A stretch of 64,000 bases of DNA from Stenocarpella maydis (lineage: Eukaryota > Ascomycota > Sordariomycetes > Diaporthales > Diaporthaceae). The position numbers and the translations under genes are program-made. Position 1 is the stretch's first letter; every line of letters begins with the position of its first letter. Below, piece by piece: positions 23,201-34,033 of the stretch. The stretch spans positions 21,625-85,624 of the forward strand of contig NQMI01000154.1 in NCBI GenBank assembly GCA_002270565.1, in the 5' to 3' direction. The notes beneath the pieces are model-generated. The model did not search any database. It was not told where the DNA came from and saw only the letters and a program-made list of their open reading frames with translations.

Positions 23201-24910
23201 AGGTTCTGCAGGCACTCTGCGGGGCGAACCGGACCAGGCGAGAAGGCTATCTGCGCGGGTGTCGCTTGTGAGACAGACTTGACACCTCTGGCCTTTGGGG
23301 CGAGACGGAAATACGGCTTGCCCGTTGTGTTTCAGGCCGTAGTTACGGTTGATATCCACATGGTGGGACCTAGTCACATCAGTGGCGAGTGTATGTGCGT
23401 ATGTTCGGTTGCAGCTGGTTGGCAACCGCGGTTGACCAACCGACGGTACATAATGTAAGCTATCATATGTGCCGTACCCTCAATGCTGCAGTGGTTATAT
23501 AAGTGGGATGGATGTCGGCTTTGGTCCCTGCCGCACGGCTGAGATGATCACCGGGGTCGGAAATGGGTCGGCCGAGAGTCGATTAGACATGGATAACCGC
23601 GATGGGATGTCTTGGTCCTCAACCTGGCTGCGAACTCAACCTCCATACCTCCTGCATCCTCAGTGTACCGGGAACTAATGACGTGATTTCGCCGAGGGAA
23701 AGTGGCGTGACAGATCTCAGCATGGAGATCAAGGTCCCCACAGAGCTTGCCGGCGCTCATCAAACAATCAAACATGATCGATTCATCCCGAGTACCCAGC
23801 ATCTTGATTGGTCTCATTCTTGATCCGATCACAACCGCCCGTCTGTTCATAATGTCGTAAACGCTCAGAGACCAAGCGCTAGCTAATAAACATAATGTTG
23901 ATGATGATAGGATCAAATCACAACAGCCCGTCACCAAAAAAAAAAAAAAAATACGTCTGGGCGCCGTGGGGGAGCGGTGTGAGCCCATAACAGGATCGGT
24001 AGTTGTTTTCTTTTCAACACCAGATGAACCCTATATTGCTAGCCTCCTCCCTGCGAGGTCCGTTTGGATTGGCGAAGTCCAACCCCTTGTTTCTGTCCTA
24101 GGCGTCTTTTTAGGACCGGATCGTGAGAGTGGCCCGGAACGTCCACGTACATCCCCCGATGGGTGACCGGCTTCCGGAGGCCCTCGCTCGAACGACTTCG
24201 CATCGCATGACGAGCCGCCGTTGTAGGTGCCATACTCCCGAAGCTGTGACCCAAAGCAGTGTCGCCATGAGCTGATGGCAGCCGGAATGCTTGCTGCCCC
24301 GGGTGCCCGCTACAGGGCAGCCTGTCCAGGCTTGTCCCGCAGTGGGCACCACTGGACCCAGTATGTTTCTGTCCTTCAGGTCGTCGGACGGCAGTTCGAG
24401 TTTATTAGAACCTCGGGCCGCGGGTTGGTGTGGGGTCAGGTTGGAACTGCTGCGGTGCCCAAAGCGTAGCCAGGGTCGCGGATCCTTCAAGGAATATCGA
24501 TGGACGTCCAAGTGCGGTGGAGCGGGTCCGACAGGCTCGCGCGCATGGATGGGAATTTTCCCAGGCATCAGGAGCAGTGTACTTATTATTACGCTTCATC
24601 CCTTCTGTTCTGGTCTGCGTGCCATCTAAGCTTGGTCAGCCACTGGGCATCAGCCGCAGAGAGTGATACCCGTGTAGGAGTATTGAATAGAATGTGCCGA
24701 TCAATGCTGCCCGTGCGTACACGATAGGATATAGGCAGCCTACGACGGGCCATCTCGGTCGTCTTCATTTGTGGGTGCCACCGTTCCATCTGACGCGGAT
24801 CCACTCTTGAATTCTGGTGTTCAACCATCACCATTTGGCTCTTGACTCTTCCAGAGTGCCTACTAGGCTTCACTCTACCCAAACTGGATGTCATCCAAGA
24901 AAAGGACCTG
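20290..24910. other. 4.6-kb intergenic region with an AT-rich island
   Basis: No gene was recognised. The part at about 21285-22090 is clearly AT-rich. A T17/A10 run occurs at 22541-22567 and an A run at about 23936-23951. Short reading frames on both strands (for example 22211-22633) lack protein character. Confidence 0.5.
21285..22090. repeat. AT-rich island
   Basis: Base composition changes sharply to AT-rich with many TA steps (TATATAGTATATAA near 21579), unlike flanking GC-rich sequence. This is what repeat-induced point mutation leaves, but no transposase or reverse transcriptase remnant could be read and no repeat ends were found. Repeat identity is inference. Confidence 0.4.
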
Positions 24911-26277
24911 ATGGCGTCTGGATCATCAACCTTCAGCCTGGTTGTGGGAACCTCAGTGACGTTCGCGCTCCTTGCCTGCACATCCGTGGGTTTAAGGTTA
25001 TATGCTCGCGTCCGCATCATCAAGCTGCCAAAGCACGACGATGCCGTGCTTATCCTCGCCTTGGTGGGTTCTTCCTGATGACCACCGGGCCATCGATTGA
25101 ACCGATATGACAGCCCCGTGGCTAATAAGACATGACAGATGGGAATGCTGGCATACAACGTGTTTCTCTGCTCCCGTGGGTCCGCTCCAGCTCGGCTCGA
25201 AGCCTTGCCAGCAGCTAACCGTGGCTACATAGAACTACCGTATGGTTTGGGTGTTCCGGTACAAGACGTGCCACCACAAGACCTGTCCAAATTGCTCATG
25301 GTACGTGGGAACCACGGCGGCGACAGCAGAGACAACACAGGCTGAACATGAACTAACCTACTGACCGTCATCCAGTACTTATGGGCAAGCATCATCTGCT
25401 ACGCCGTCTCACTCGCCGCTGTAAAGACATCGATCCTGCTGCAATTCCTCCGGTTTCTCGTCGGAAGAAGGGTCAGGGCATTCTGCTGGTTCATGGTGGG
25501 CGTTTCTGCCTGCTATGGAATAGTCGGCATCCTCGTCACCGTCTTCCTTTGCATTCCTGTATCGGACTTTTGGCACCCTTCGCCCACCGGCAAGTGTCTC
25601 AGCAAGCACGACGTCTGGCTCGCGCACTCGGGTCTCAACATTGCCACCGATGTTATCATCTTCATCACACCTGTGCCGACGGTATTCAAGCTAAATATGG
25701 ATATAAGACAAAAGCTAGCGGTCATGGCCATATTCTGCATCGGGATCATGTCAGTACCCATCGTACCCTCCGAGGATTGAAATGCGAGGCAGCTTCGCTG
25801 ACACCCAACACAGAGTGTGTGTGATCAGTATGCTAAGACTGGATAGCGTGCTCACGCTGGCAAAGACAAACGATGTGACTTGTAGGAAAAGGACCCTCGC
25901 CCTCGTGGTACCCACGCAACTGACATCGCCCCCCCCCCCCCCCGCCAGACGACAATGTCCCGGTAGCTCTTTGGAGCAATGCCGAGCTGACAACGGCTAT
26001 TTTCTGCGCCACCATAAGCGGTCTCAAGCCGTTCGTCCAGTGGTTCTCGGCGCGCAAGTCAAGTTCACAGAAATCATACGGCGTCAAGCTCCCCGGCGAC
26101 ATCTTCAGCTCGGGCAATCACCAGCGCTCTGTGAGGAACCAGGGGGCGACCGCGGCGCGGGACGTCAGCTCCAGGCTGAGCATCAGGGAGGCGAAAAAGG
26201 GAAGTCCTCAAGGATATGCTGTGGATTCCGATATTGAACTCAGCCCGAGTGTCCAAGCTGTATACGACCGGCCATGA
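24911..26277 (+). CDS. Fungal rhodopsin-domain (PTH11/SAT5-like) membrane protein
   Basis: Five exons, 24911-25063, 25139-25300, 25376-25749, 25814-25881 and 25949-26277, give 361 residues. The four introns are 63-75 nt with GTGGGT, GTACGT, GTCAGT and GTAGGA donors. The product shows seven hydrophobic segments and the family pattern: LRLYARVRIIKLPKHDDAV after TM1, YLWASIICYAVSLAAVKTSI, the C-x(n)-C pair around CIPVSDFWHP...GKC, then CVISMLRLDSVL and NVPVALWSNAELTTAIFCAT before the cytosolic tail. The tail is Ser/Arg-rich with a late acidic patch. Members are plasma-membrane proteins related to PTH11 receptors; ligands are mostly unknown. A C run in intron 4 (25930-25943) does not affect coding. 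Confidence 0.88.
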
Positions 26278-27163
26278 TGGCTCTCAGGATGACCATAGCG
26301 TTTGTTTTTATTGTCTTGTCGATAGTTTTCCAGGCTGTTTGAGTATGAAATCGTAAGCAATAATACCCTTTATGAAATTGTCAAATATGTAGTTAGGGCC
26401 CTTTCAATTGAGCACATCTGGGCTCGTTTGATATGCGTCTGATGTTGTGGAGTACGGTAAGGGATGTAGTGTTGTAAATGTAATTTTTGTAAGCGCTTGG
26501 GTGTTCTAAAGAGGCCAGATTCCTCTTCGCCGTATGACTGTTCGCCGGTGTAAGTTGGCCTTTGGCTACTCGTCTTGACGGGTTTTAGTCTACGTGTGGC
26601 TTGAAGTTGGTCTCAAGTTGCTCAACTAGCCTCGTCGCGAGGCTAGCACTATTTATTAGTGACTGGCTGTTGTATTTGAAGTTCATTGTTATCATTATTG
26701 TTTTTATTAAAAATCAAACGCTGGGTCTTTGAGCATTTACAACTGTATGAAGGGACTGACGCAGCTTAGTTTTATGATATAATTAATCAGGTTAACTTAG
26801 TTACGCGCATTAAGTTGAACCAAGAAAAAAATGGATGCACTCACACTTCTGCAGCATAGTTTAGCCCCCGGGTGGTGACATATAAATTTTGTGTGGGTCT
26901 CCTCCCACATGTAGTCTACAAGGTGATCCAGTGACGCTCCCCAAGGTTGTGATGCTGCCGTGTTTTGAGCTGTGAGGCCTCGACTTGGAAGAGCTCCAGA
27001 CTTGGGCACCCCCAGGTTCAGCAACAAACAAACGCAAGGCCTAAACTGCCACAGACAGAATAGTCGGGGCCAATAAATGGAACTGGATATAACGGGGCTC
27101 GATTCCTACTACAACGCGCAACCAGGGGTTGGGGCCAGCGCCCAAGCTCACTCGCGCGGCTAC
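26278..27163. other. Convergent intergenic region
   Basis: Moderately AT-rich sequence between the rhodopsin-domain gene and the first tandem membrane-protein gene, which converge. Nothing else was recognised. Confidence 0.5.
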
Positions 27164-28127
27164 CTACTTGGGACCCGGCACATCCGGGACCGGATCTTGA
27201 CAATGGCCAGTCGTCGTGCCCGGGTCGTGACCCGGAATGGTAAAAACACCCCCCGAGCAGTAGCCCGTGAAGGCGATCCACCCGTTCTCCCCGCACTGCC
27301 ACATGGACGATACCGCCAGCCTCTTGTACCCCGCGTCGTCGAGGGCCTTGCCCGCCGAGTTGGGCTGGTGCTGCATGGTGAAGCCCATCAGGCCGAGGTA
27401 GTAGTCCTCGTCCAGGTTGAGCAGCTGCTGGCCGAGTAGCAGCGTGCCCGGGTGGCACGCCGTCTTGGGCCTGTGGCGGTGTGTGTGTGTTAGTAGTTAT
27501 TTTGGTGTCCAAGGCATTCCGGAATAGTGTTTCTCTGGCGATAATAGAGGCTACTGACCGGCTGGGTGGCGTGGCTATCCCCGTGAATATGGGGGCACTC
27601 TTCGTGGCAGTTCCTGCCTCCGTGGGGACTGTAAATATCTCCATGGGGACTGAGGCACCATGGTTGGCCGTGACTGTCTCCTTCTCCTTAGAAATGGAGG
27701 TTTTTGTAGTCGTGATTGCACTTGTATCTATCGTTGTGGTCTTGGTCACGGTATACCCCTCAGTCACGGTGATGGTCCGCCATGCCTCGGCTGAAGCCGC
27801 CGTCGAGGAAGGGGAGGTGGGACAAGTCTTCGTCACTGTGTACCTGTCAGCACGGCGCCCGCTATTTCTTTTACATCTCGAAGGACCCATACCATAGAGA
27901 AGCCCCAAAACAGTTGCGAGGATGGCGAACACCCCCATAAGGATGGCGAGAATCAGAGTCTTGACCCATGATCGAATATTTTCGCTGCGTTGGTCTTTAA
28001 TGTAGCTAGACATGACAAGACGGTCGGGCACAGAGTCCATGGTGCATGTGGGGTCGGACCAGCGGTGAGGGTCTGCGGAAGAAATGTATCTGATGACGGG
28101 CGAGGGAGGGCTTGGGTCCTTTTCCAT
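27164..28127 (-). CDS. Single-pass membrane protein, tandem paralog A (function unknown)
   Basis: Two exons, 27559-28127 and 27164-27470, give 291 residues; a second ATG at 28040 aligns with the start of paralog B and would give 262. The intron has a GTCAGT donor and a perfect ACTAAC branch point. Order in the longer form: a polar N-terminus with a conserved SSYI, one transmembrane segment (about 69-91, ILAILMGVFAILATVLGLLYG), a Thr/Ser/Val-rich stalk with TVTKT repeats, and a C-terminal domain beginning ACHPG. That domain shares with paralog B the elements QPNS-x-G-x-A, W-x-CG-x-x-GWI-x-F and YC-x-x-GV. There is no signal peptide, so a type II orientation with the Cys domain outside is likely. 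I do not recognise the family. Confidence 0.75.
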
Positions 28128-29165
28128 GCCCGGCACACTGCTGTAGGAATCAAGCTGCACGGGAGATAGGGCGTTGACAAGGAATCGTGGTTATGGTGGG
28201 AACGAGTGAGACGGTCTGGTGGCGGAGGACTAGATTCGTCGTCGACGAGTAGTATCTCTCAACTCGAGTGAGTGGTATTGTGGTGAGGTCTTGGGTTATG
28301 TGAACAACCGGATCGCGGGATCGCACATGTGGTGATACTGGAGGCGCTCTATTGTCGCTGATGTGAAGTTCCTGAGAGGTTCTTTTTTATATGAAACCCG
28401 GAATTCGCCAGCTGCAGTCCAGTCACATCAACGCGTGAGCCACAGAAATTTACAAGACATGCCACCAGGAGCTCGTGCCCTTCACCAGTGACGCAGCATA
28501 CATTACTTTTGGTCACCTCTTTGGGAAGTGTCTATGAAACCGAGTCAAGATATGTCAATGTAAGCTCGTAAAAAAAAAAAAAAAAGGTGACAGCAGCACG
28601 CATGCCCATCAATCAAGAAAGAAGAGATTCGCAAAGCACCAAATAGAGGGCACAGAGGTACATAGGCTCATAGATTGGCTTTAGGTGTGGGGTATTCTGC
28701 ATGTGGATGTCTTGGGTGTATAGTTAGGTTTCTTACTGTGCAAATCTCCGTCTTCTAAATCAAGAGGATATTCCACGCACATAGGCCGCAACGACAGTGG
28801 ACAAGGCCCCTGTAAGCCCATCTTGTCTGGGTGAGGATAGTCTCAAGGAGGGAGACCTGCTATCCATGTCACGCCGTAATTTGGTAGGTCCTCTGTTTAT
28901 GCGTCGAAAATCCCCACACATATTCCGTGGGTTAAGGTAAATAGAGGTTGGAATCCAACTTGGAAGTCTTCACATCATGGATAAAGTCACAATAGCCGGG
29001 GGCTCCCGTGAACCTCCGCGCAGTTGCAATAGAAGGACGAGGCATGGTCCAGGCCGACAGAGACGGTAATTGGAGTGGCTACAAACAAAGATAGCTGTTA
29101 TGCTGATCTTAATCATTTATTACGTTTCCTGTCTACTTTCCTACCTCTTTGCACGGGCGACCAGC
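28128..29165. other. Intergenic region between the tandem paralogs
   Basis: Holds the promoter of paralog A and the 3' end of paralog B. There is an A run at about 28570-28585. No gene was recognised. Confidence 0.55.
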
Positions 29166-30053
29166 CTATGCTGCCCGCCCATGAGATCGAAAATCCAAAG
29201 GCACATCGTCAACCGCGCCAAAGCAGTTGTCAAGCCCGTCACTCCCGTATACCACGCCATCCTTGCAGTAACTCTCGAAGACGATCCAGCCGTGGTCGCC
29301 ACACCTCCAGACCGTCGAGGCCAGTATGAGGGACACGTCCTCGTCGCTCTGGGCCCTGCCCCTCGAGTTGGGCTGGTTCCGTATGATCAGCTCTGTCAGG
29401 GGGGAGTAGTGACCCGCATTTATCTGAAGCAGGCGGTTTCCGGCTACTTCACTACCCGGCGGGCAGTATGTGGGCCTGGAGACTTTGTGTTAGCAAGAGC
29501 CCAGCTGGGGGATTCTTATACGATAGGGGAGGTTGGACTTACTGTGGCTGGCTCGCAGTGACTGTCGTGGTAGGAATGGAGGTCGTCGTCGACACGGATG
29601 TCACTGTTCTCGTGGCCTTGAACTTGGCCGTGGAGTCTGATGTTGCGGGAAGCATTGATATTAGGGTGGTCAAGGTGGTAAACTCGGTGACTTTTGCGGT
29701 TTCTCCGACAGGCCCCCACAGGGTACAGGGGATGGTCGTCGGGTCTAGGGTTGGTGCCACGGTTAATGTCTGGCTCTTGGTCGCATTTGGACACTCACAG
29801 CTTGAAGGGAGGGGGGGGGTCGCAAGTCTTTGTCACTGTGCCCAGGTTAGTATAAAAAAAGGTACATAAATGGAGAGAGCTTGCGCTGCGAGGAGAGCTT
29901 CATACCGTAGAGGATAGCAAAGACTGCTGTGCCAATGGCAAAAAGTCCCAATGCTAGGGAGAGAATCTGGATGTTAACACACAACCTATCCTTTTGGCGG
30001 CGCAGGTAGTCAATGTAGCTAGACAGGGCGATCGATTCGGAACCCTGGTCCAT
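29166..30053 (-). CDS. Single-pass membrane protein, tandem paralog B (frameshift in a C run)
   Basis: Three exons, 29906-30053, 29543-29835 and 29166-29475, match paralog A in layout: short N-terminus with SSYI, one transmembrane segment, a TVTKTC start to a Thr-rich stalk, then CPPG, NQPNS-x-G-x-A, W-x-CG-x-x-GWI-x-F and YC-x-x-GV. An in-frame TGA lies just upstream of the ATG, which fixes the start. Both introns have good signals (GTATGA with a CTAAC branch point; GTAAGT with TCCAG). The summed exons are one base too long: a run of nine C (plus-strand G run near 29811-29819) shifts the frame right after TVTKTCD, whereas eight would keep it open to the stop. About 249 residues if corrected. 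So it is a recent pseudogene or a sequencing error. Function unknown. Confidence 0.68.
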
Positions 30054-31195
30054 TGTGGAAATCTGTCAGAATTTCAGTGTGATATGAATGGGCTTAAGAT
30101 TATTTCTGATGACGGGGGGTTTTGTTTTATGTTCGTAGTCTTGTGCACGTGGGGCTCGAGGAGAGCTTCAAGCGGGATTAGTAGTGTTGCGGTGAAATTC
30201 CGGATATGCGATATTCTGTCGATACTGAGCGTGTGGTCACTGGGAAGGTCTTTGAGGTTCGATACGACTATTGTGTCTTGGAATGTTGTCGACGGCGTCA
30301 AGAAACGTATTTGGTTACAGTCGAGGGATCACTTTATATTAAAAGGCAAGCCGCAGTCGAGTTATCGATTTCGAAGTCCCCTACTAGTACTAACACAACA
30401 AGAAAAGTCACTTGGGGCTTCCGTCTTCATCAATGACATGACATGGACTTCTAGTCACTGAGGAGCTGGTTCTTATTGTGAAAGACGAAGCCACAATTGC
30501 AGTGCGATGCTGTGACACGCATCTTATAATTAAGTAGGTATCCGGTCAAGAGACCTATCCTCGACGCCGTGGTACATGGAACGGTCAGATTATAGAATTT
30601 TAGTCACCCGAACTTGTAGGTCGCGAAGAATGGGATGTTGCACCTCGGGGGATTGATACATTCAGCGAGCGATTGGACATCCTGCCGAACAAAAGCTAGG
30701 GAGTCGCAGTGCAGAGGAGAACGGTGATCTTGCTAGGATTGTGCTGGCTTCAGAGCTCCAAATGATTGCCATGCGGATTTCTGCACGTACTAAGTAGTGA
30801 CTGAAGTAGAAGAACCAAATCCATGGTGTCTGTTCACTACCTAGGTACTGCTGCGAAGCCCACACGCCCATACATACAAATACAACAGTCAAGGTGGACT
30901 GCCTGGGTGGACAGAACCCAGTGTCCCCCGTTCGAGATATCCCCTCCAAAAAAGAATACAGGCCAGGCACAACGCCCCTTATCCCTTCCCTTGTCGCCAG
31001 TCTCGTGGCCGATTGCATATTAGAATCCACCGTCTGAGCCACTCGCTGCCGAGCCCACGCAACGCCTTCTACAAGGCAATGATGAATAGGAAGAGCTAGC
31101 CCAGCCAGCCTCCGGGCACCGATTAAGCATCGCACAGCTACGTCTCTTGCCTCGGTCCTCGCCGTGGGCTCTCTGATATGCCAGCAAGTCTCATC
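30054..31195. other. Intergenic region
   Basis: Lies upstream of paralog B and downstream of the BYE1-like gene. A reading frame at 30662-31135 (minus) has no recognisable domain and probably lies in the BYE1 3' UTR region. Confidence 0.5.
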
Positions 31196-34033
31196 CTACT
31201 CGGTGACCCTCCCACGAGCCTGTGCTTGCGCAGCCTGATAAGACTGGTGGACAGATGCAGGCATTCCCGGTATGGACGGCAAAGAAATGGGGGTCTGTCT
31301 CGTACTCGGGGGTGTGGCAGACTGGGGAGCTTTGGGTGACGCGCTTTGGGCCACCGGCGGTGCCGCCAATGGTGGTGCCGCCCCCTGTGGTGGGATATAC
31401 GCCTGTTGCGGAGGAGGGTGTGGAAGTGCTGGCGGAGCTGCATGGGCCGGCTGAGCCGGCTGAGCCGGCTGAGGGAATGGTGGTGGCGGGTTAGACTGAG
31501 GAGGAGGAGGATGAGGAGAAGCCACTTGCTGCTGCTGCAGCTGCTTCGCCTGGCCCTCCTTTTCGATGAGCTCCCCCAAATACTTTAGATTGTCGCGCGC
31601 GTGTGGCTCCCTGTCAAGAATGGAACGCACTATGTGCCACTCGCTTGCTTGCATCGCATGGGCCTGAGGCAGAATGAAAGCCACCGTGGAACAAGAAATG
31701 TGCTCGCCGAGGATTTCTCGAGCCACGGCCTCTCCCTGTCGCTGGAGCTCTTCTTGCGTCAACGGCCTATTTGGCAGAGGCTGGGGCTGCTGCGGCGGCT
31801 GCTGCGGCGGCGGGAAGCCTCCGGAACTGACATGGGGTGTTGTAGGGGAGAAGCTGGGGCCAGACAGTGACGCACTCCGGTGCGCAAAGTTCTGAGGAGC
31901 AGGCGTGGGTGTCACGCTGGCTTGTGCTGAAGGCGAGGGAACCGCCTTGTTGTTCCACTCAGAACCGTGGAGTTTGGTCATGGTTGAATTGTCGTTGCGA
32001 AACACTATGACGAGGAGCAGCATGTTCTCTTCGCGGGTGTGGGGCAGGAAGTTGTCCTCGAGATTCAGGATGAACTCAGGATGGTTGCCAGACCCAGCCG
32101 GCACCGGGATCAGGTACGTGTCCTTGACGTTTGCGAGAGACTTGTCACCCACCACAGCAATTTTTTGCCTGGTGTCGAAGTACTCGTAGATCCTGTCAAA
32201 ATCTTTCCTGCCATCATCGTGTGCTGCTGTCAAGCTGGCAACGACGACATCCACACTCGGGCTCCATCGCAGGCCACAGAGGTATTCGGTCGCAGTCGCC
32301 ACCGACAGGCGGCCACCAATGACCAGCTCCTGGGGGACCAAGGTGTTCCACGAGATGCCCAAGGTCTTCGCAAGGTCTGCTCCACCAACGTGCTTGGCCT
32401 TGGCCTGAAAATTCGCTATATTTGTCATTTGGACCTTGCCACGCCATACGACGTCTGGATCAGTCTCCTCAGTTGGTGAGTAAGGAGGGGACTCATTGCC
32501 GTCGTCCTGAAGCAAACGATCAACATCAGGGTCGTCCCCAGGACCCTGCGAGGGAGCAGGGGCAGGAGCAGACGGCCGGCGATGCTGAGTGCCGGTTGGA
32601 GATTTGACGCTGGAGAAGACCTTGTTGATATCAAAATCCGTGGTGGAGGGCGACTGCTGGGTATCGATCCTCATAGGCTCTCCGGATGGCGTGCGAGCAT
32701 GAGACGATGGACCACCCTCCCGGGCCGGTGCACCTGACTTGGAGGCCTGGCCCGAAGACTCGCGATTGATCTGGCGTTGCGGAAACGATGGCGTCTCGCT
32801 GGGCACCGCGAAGCCCTCACCCTCGATGAGCTCCTCGCCCTTGTGCGTGCGCCTGTACCTTGGCCCGGTTTGCGTTTCCTCCGTGGAGATGACGGACTGG
32901 CGCATGCTGCGTTCCCTAGCCGCAGCCGTCTCCTGCTGTTGTTTCTCCGAAGCTAGCTGGTCCGACGTCATCACAGCCAGCATCGGCGGAGTCAGCATGT
33001 GGTTGAGCAGCCTGACAATCAGCTCAGGGTTGCTCTTGAGGTTGGCGGACAAGGTCCGGCACTGCTTCGCATACTCCTGGATATTGGGGTGCGAATCATG
33101 GACGGCCCTCTCGATGGCAATAGAAAGGCGCTCCGCCCGTGACTCATTGGAGATGCCATCCGCAGGGTTGTACCCGCCGTCCTTCTCGTAGGCATTGATG
33201 GCATGTAAGAGAGCCTTCTGAAGCAGTTTCGAAGACCCTTGGCGGCCGCTGGGAAGCTCAGCAATGGAGTTTGGCAGGTCACTCGGTGGCTCATATTCTG
33301 CAGTAACAGGCACGGAATCGCTCTCGGAGACCTTGCGCAGCTTGGACGGTTCCTGGACCTGGCTGTCAGCGAACCGGTGAAGACGGTAAGTTGGGTAAAC
33401 GGTAGAGCCACTCACCTTTGCGGCCGCGGTGTCAGCCGAGTCGTGGCGCTCCTTGCGCTTGCCAGCCGCCGTCTTCGCACCAGAGGCCTTCTTCTCTGGC
33501 GCAGGTGAGGCAGAAGACATGGCAGACTTTTGGGAGGACCTGGGGTCGTCCTGAGACAGCTCGCTCTGGCGCTTCTTACCCTTCTTGGCGCCCTTTTTCT
33601 TCTTCTTCTCGTCCTCCTCAGCCGCCTTTTCTTCCTCGTACTGGCGGCGTTTCTCATCCCACGGCCTCTCGCCCTTTGCGATTGCCTCAACGAGGTCTTT
33701 GTGGTCCTCTGGCTTGCACTGCTCGCAGTAGTATGTGACGTCCTCCAAGTCCTCGCCGAATATGCTCATGCCCACGCAGACATTGTGCTGCCAGACGCCG
33801 CAGCCTTCGCATCCGATCCAGGGCTCGTCCTCAGCGTAGCCATCCTGGCTCGTGGCGCCGCAGACGCAGCGGATCAGCTCGTCCTCCTCCGTCTCGGGCT
33901 CCGGCTCGGAGTACTTCTTGTTGGATGACTTCTTGCCGCGGCGCTTGGGCTCGAGAGGGGTGTCGAGGGCATCGAGAGCCTTGTGCTGTCCCTTGGTGCT
34001 CCGCACGGAGCGACGGGGCTCTGCTTCGGACAT
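31196..34033 (-). CDS. BYE1: BYE1-like transcription elongation regulator (PHD-TFIIS-SPOC)
   Basis: The frame from the ATG at 34033 is open for 945 codons. A 57-nt stretch, 33361-33417, has a GTGAGT donor, CTGAC branch point and CCAG end, is a multiple of three and lacks a stop. It is probably an intron, which would leave 926 residues. In open-frame numbering: PHD finger at 56-106 (IRCVCGA, C-x2-C-x-VWQHNVC, YYCEQC); Lys-rich linker; TFIIS central-like domain about 265-370 (LLQKALLHAINAYEKDG, AERLSIAIERAVHD); SPOC domain about 527-680 (DPDVVWRGKVQM to MLLLVIVFRN); then a Pro/Gln-rich tail. Yeast Bye1 binds H3K4me3 through the PHD and RNA polymerase II through the TFIIS-like domain. Nuclear role inferred. 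Confidence 0.92.
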   Translation of the reverse strand: MSEAEPRRSVRSTKGQHKALDALDTPLEPKRRGKKSSNKKYSEPEPETEEDELIRCVCGATSQDGYAEDEPWIGCEGCGVWQHNVCVGMSIFGEDLEDVTYYCEQCKPEDHKDLVEAIAKGERPWDEKRRQYEEEKAAEEDEKKKKKGAKKGKKRQSELSQDDPRSSQKSAMSSASPAPEKKASGAKTAAGKRKERHDSADTAAAKVSGSTVYPTYRLHRFADSQVQEPSKLRKVSESDSVPVTAEYEPPSDLPNSIAELPSGRQGSSKLLQKALLHAINAYEKDGGYNPADGISNESRAERLSIAIERAVHDSHPNIQEYAKQCRTLSANLKSNPELIVRLLNHMLTPPMLAVMTSDQLASEKQQQETAAARERSMRQSVISTEETQTGPRYRRTHKGEELIEGEGFAVPSETPSFPQRQINRESSGQASKSGAPAREGGPSSHARTPSGEPMRIDTQQSPSTTDFDINKVFSSVKSPTGTQHRRPSAPAPAPSQGPGDDPDVDRLLQDDGNESPPYSPTEETDPDVVWRGKVQMTNIANFQAKAKHVGGADLAKTLGISWNTLVPQELVIGGRLSVATATEYLCGLRWSPSVDVVVASLTAAHDDGRKDFDRIYEYFDTRQKIAVVGDKSLANVKDTYLIPVPAGSGNHPEFILNLEDNFLPHTREENMLLLVIVFRNDNSTMTKLHGSEWNNKAVPSPSAQASVTPTPAPQNFAHRSASLSGPSFSPTTPHVSSGGFPPPQQPPQQPQPLPNRPLTQEELQRQGEAVAREILGEHISCSTVAFILPQAHAMQASEWHIVRSILDREPHARDNLKYLGELIEKEGQAKQLQQQQVASPHPPPPQSNPPPPFPQPAQPAQPAHAAPPALPHPPPQQAYIPPQGAAPPLAAPPVAQSASPKAPQSATPPSTRQTPISLPSIPGMPASVHQSYQAAQAQARGRVTE

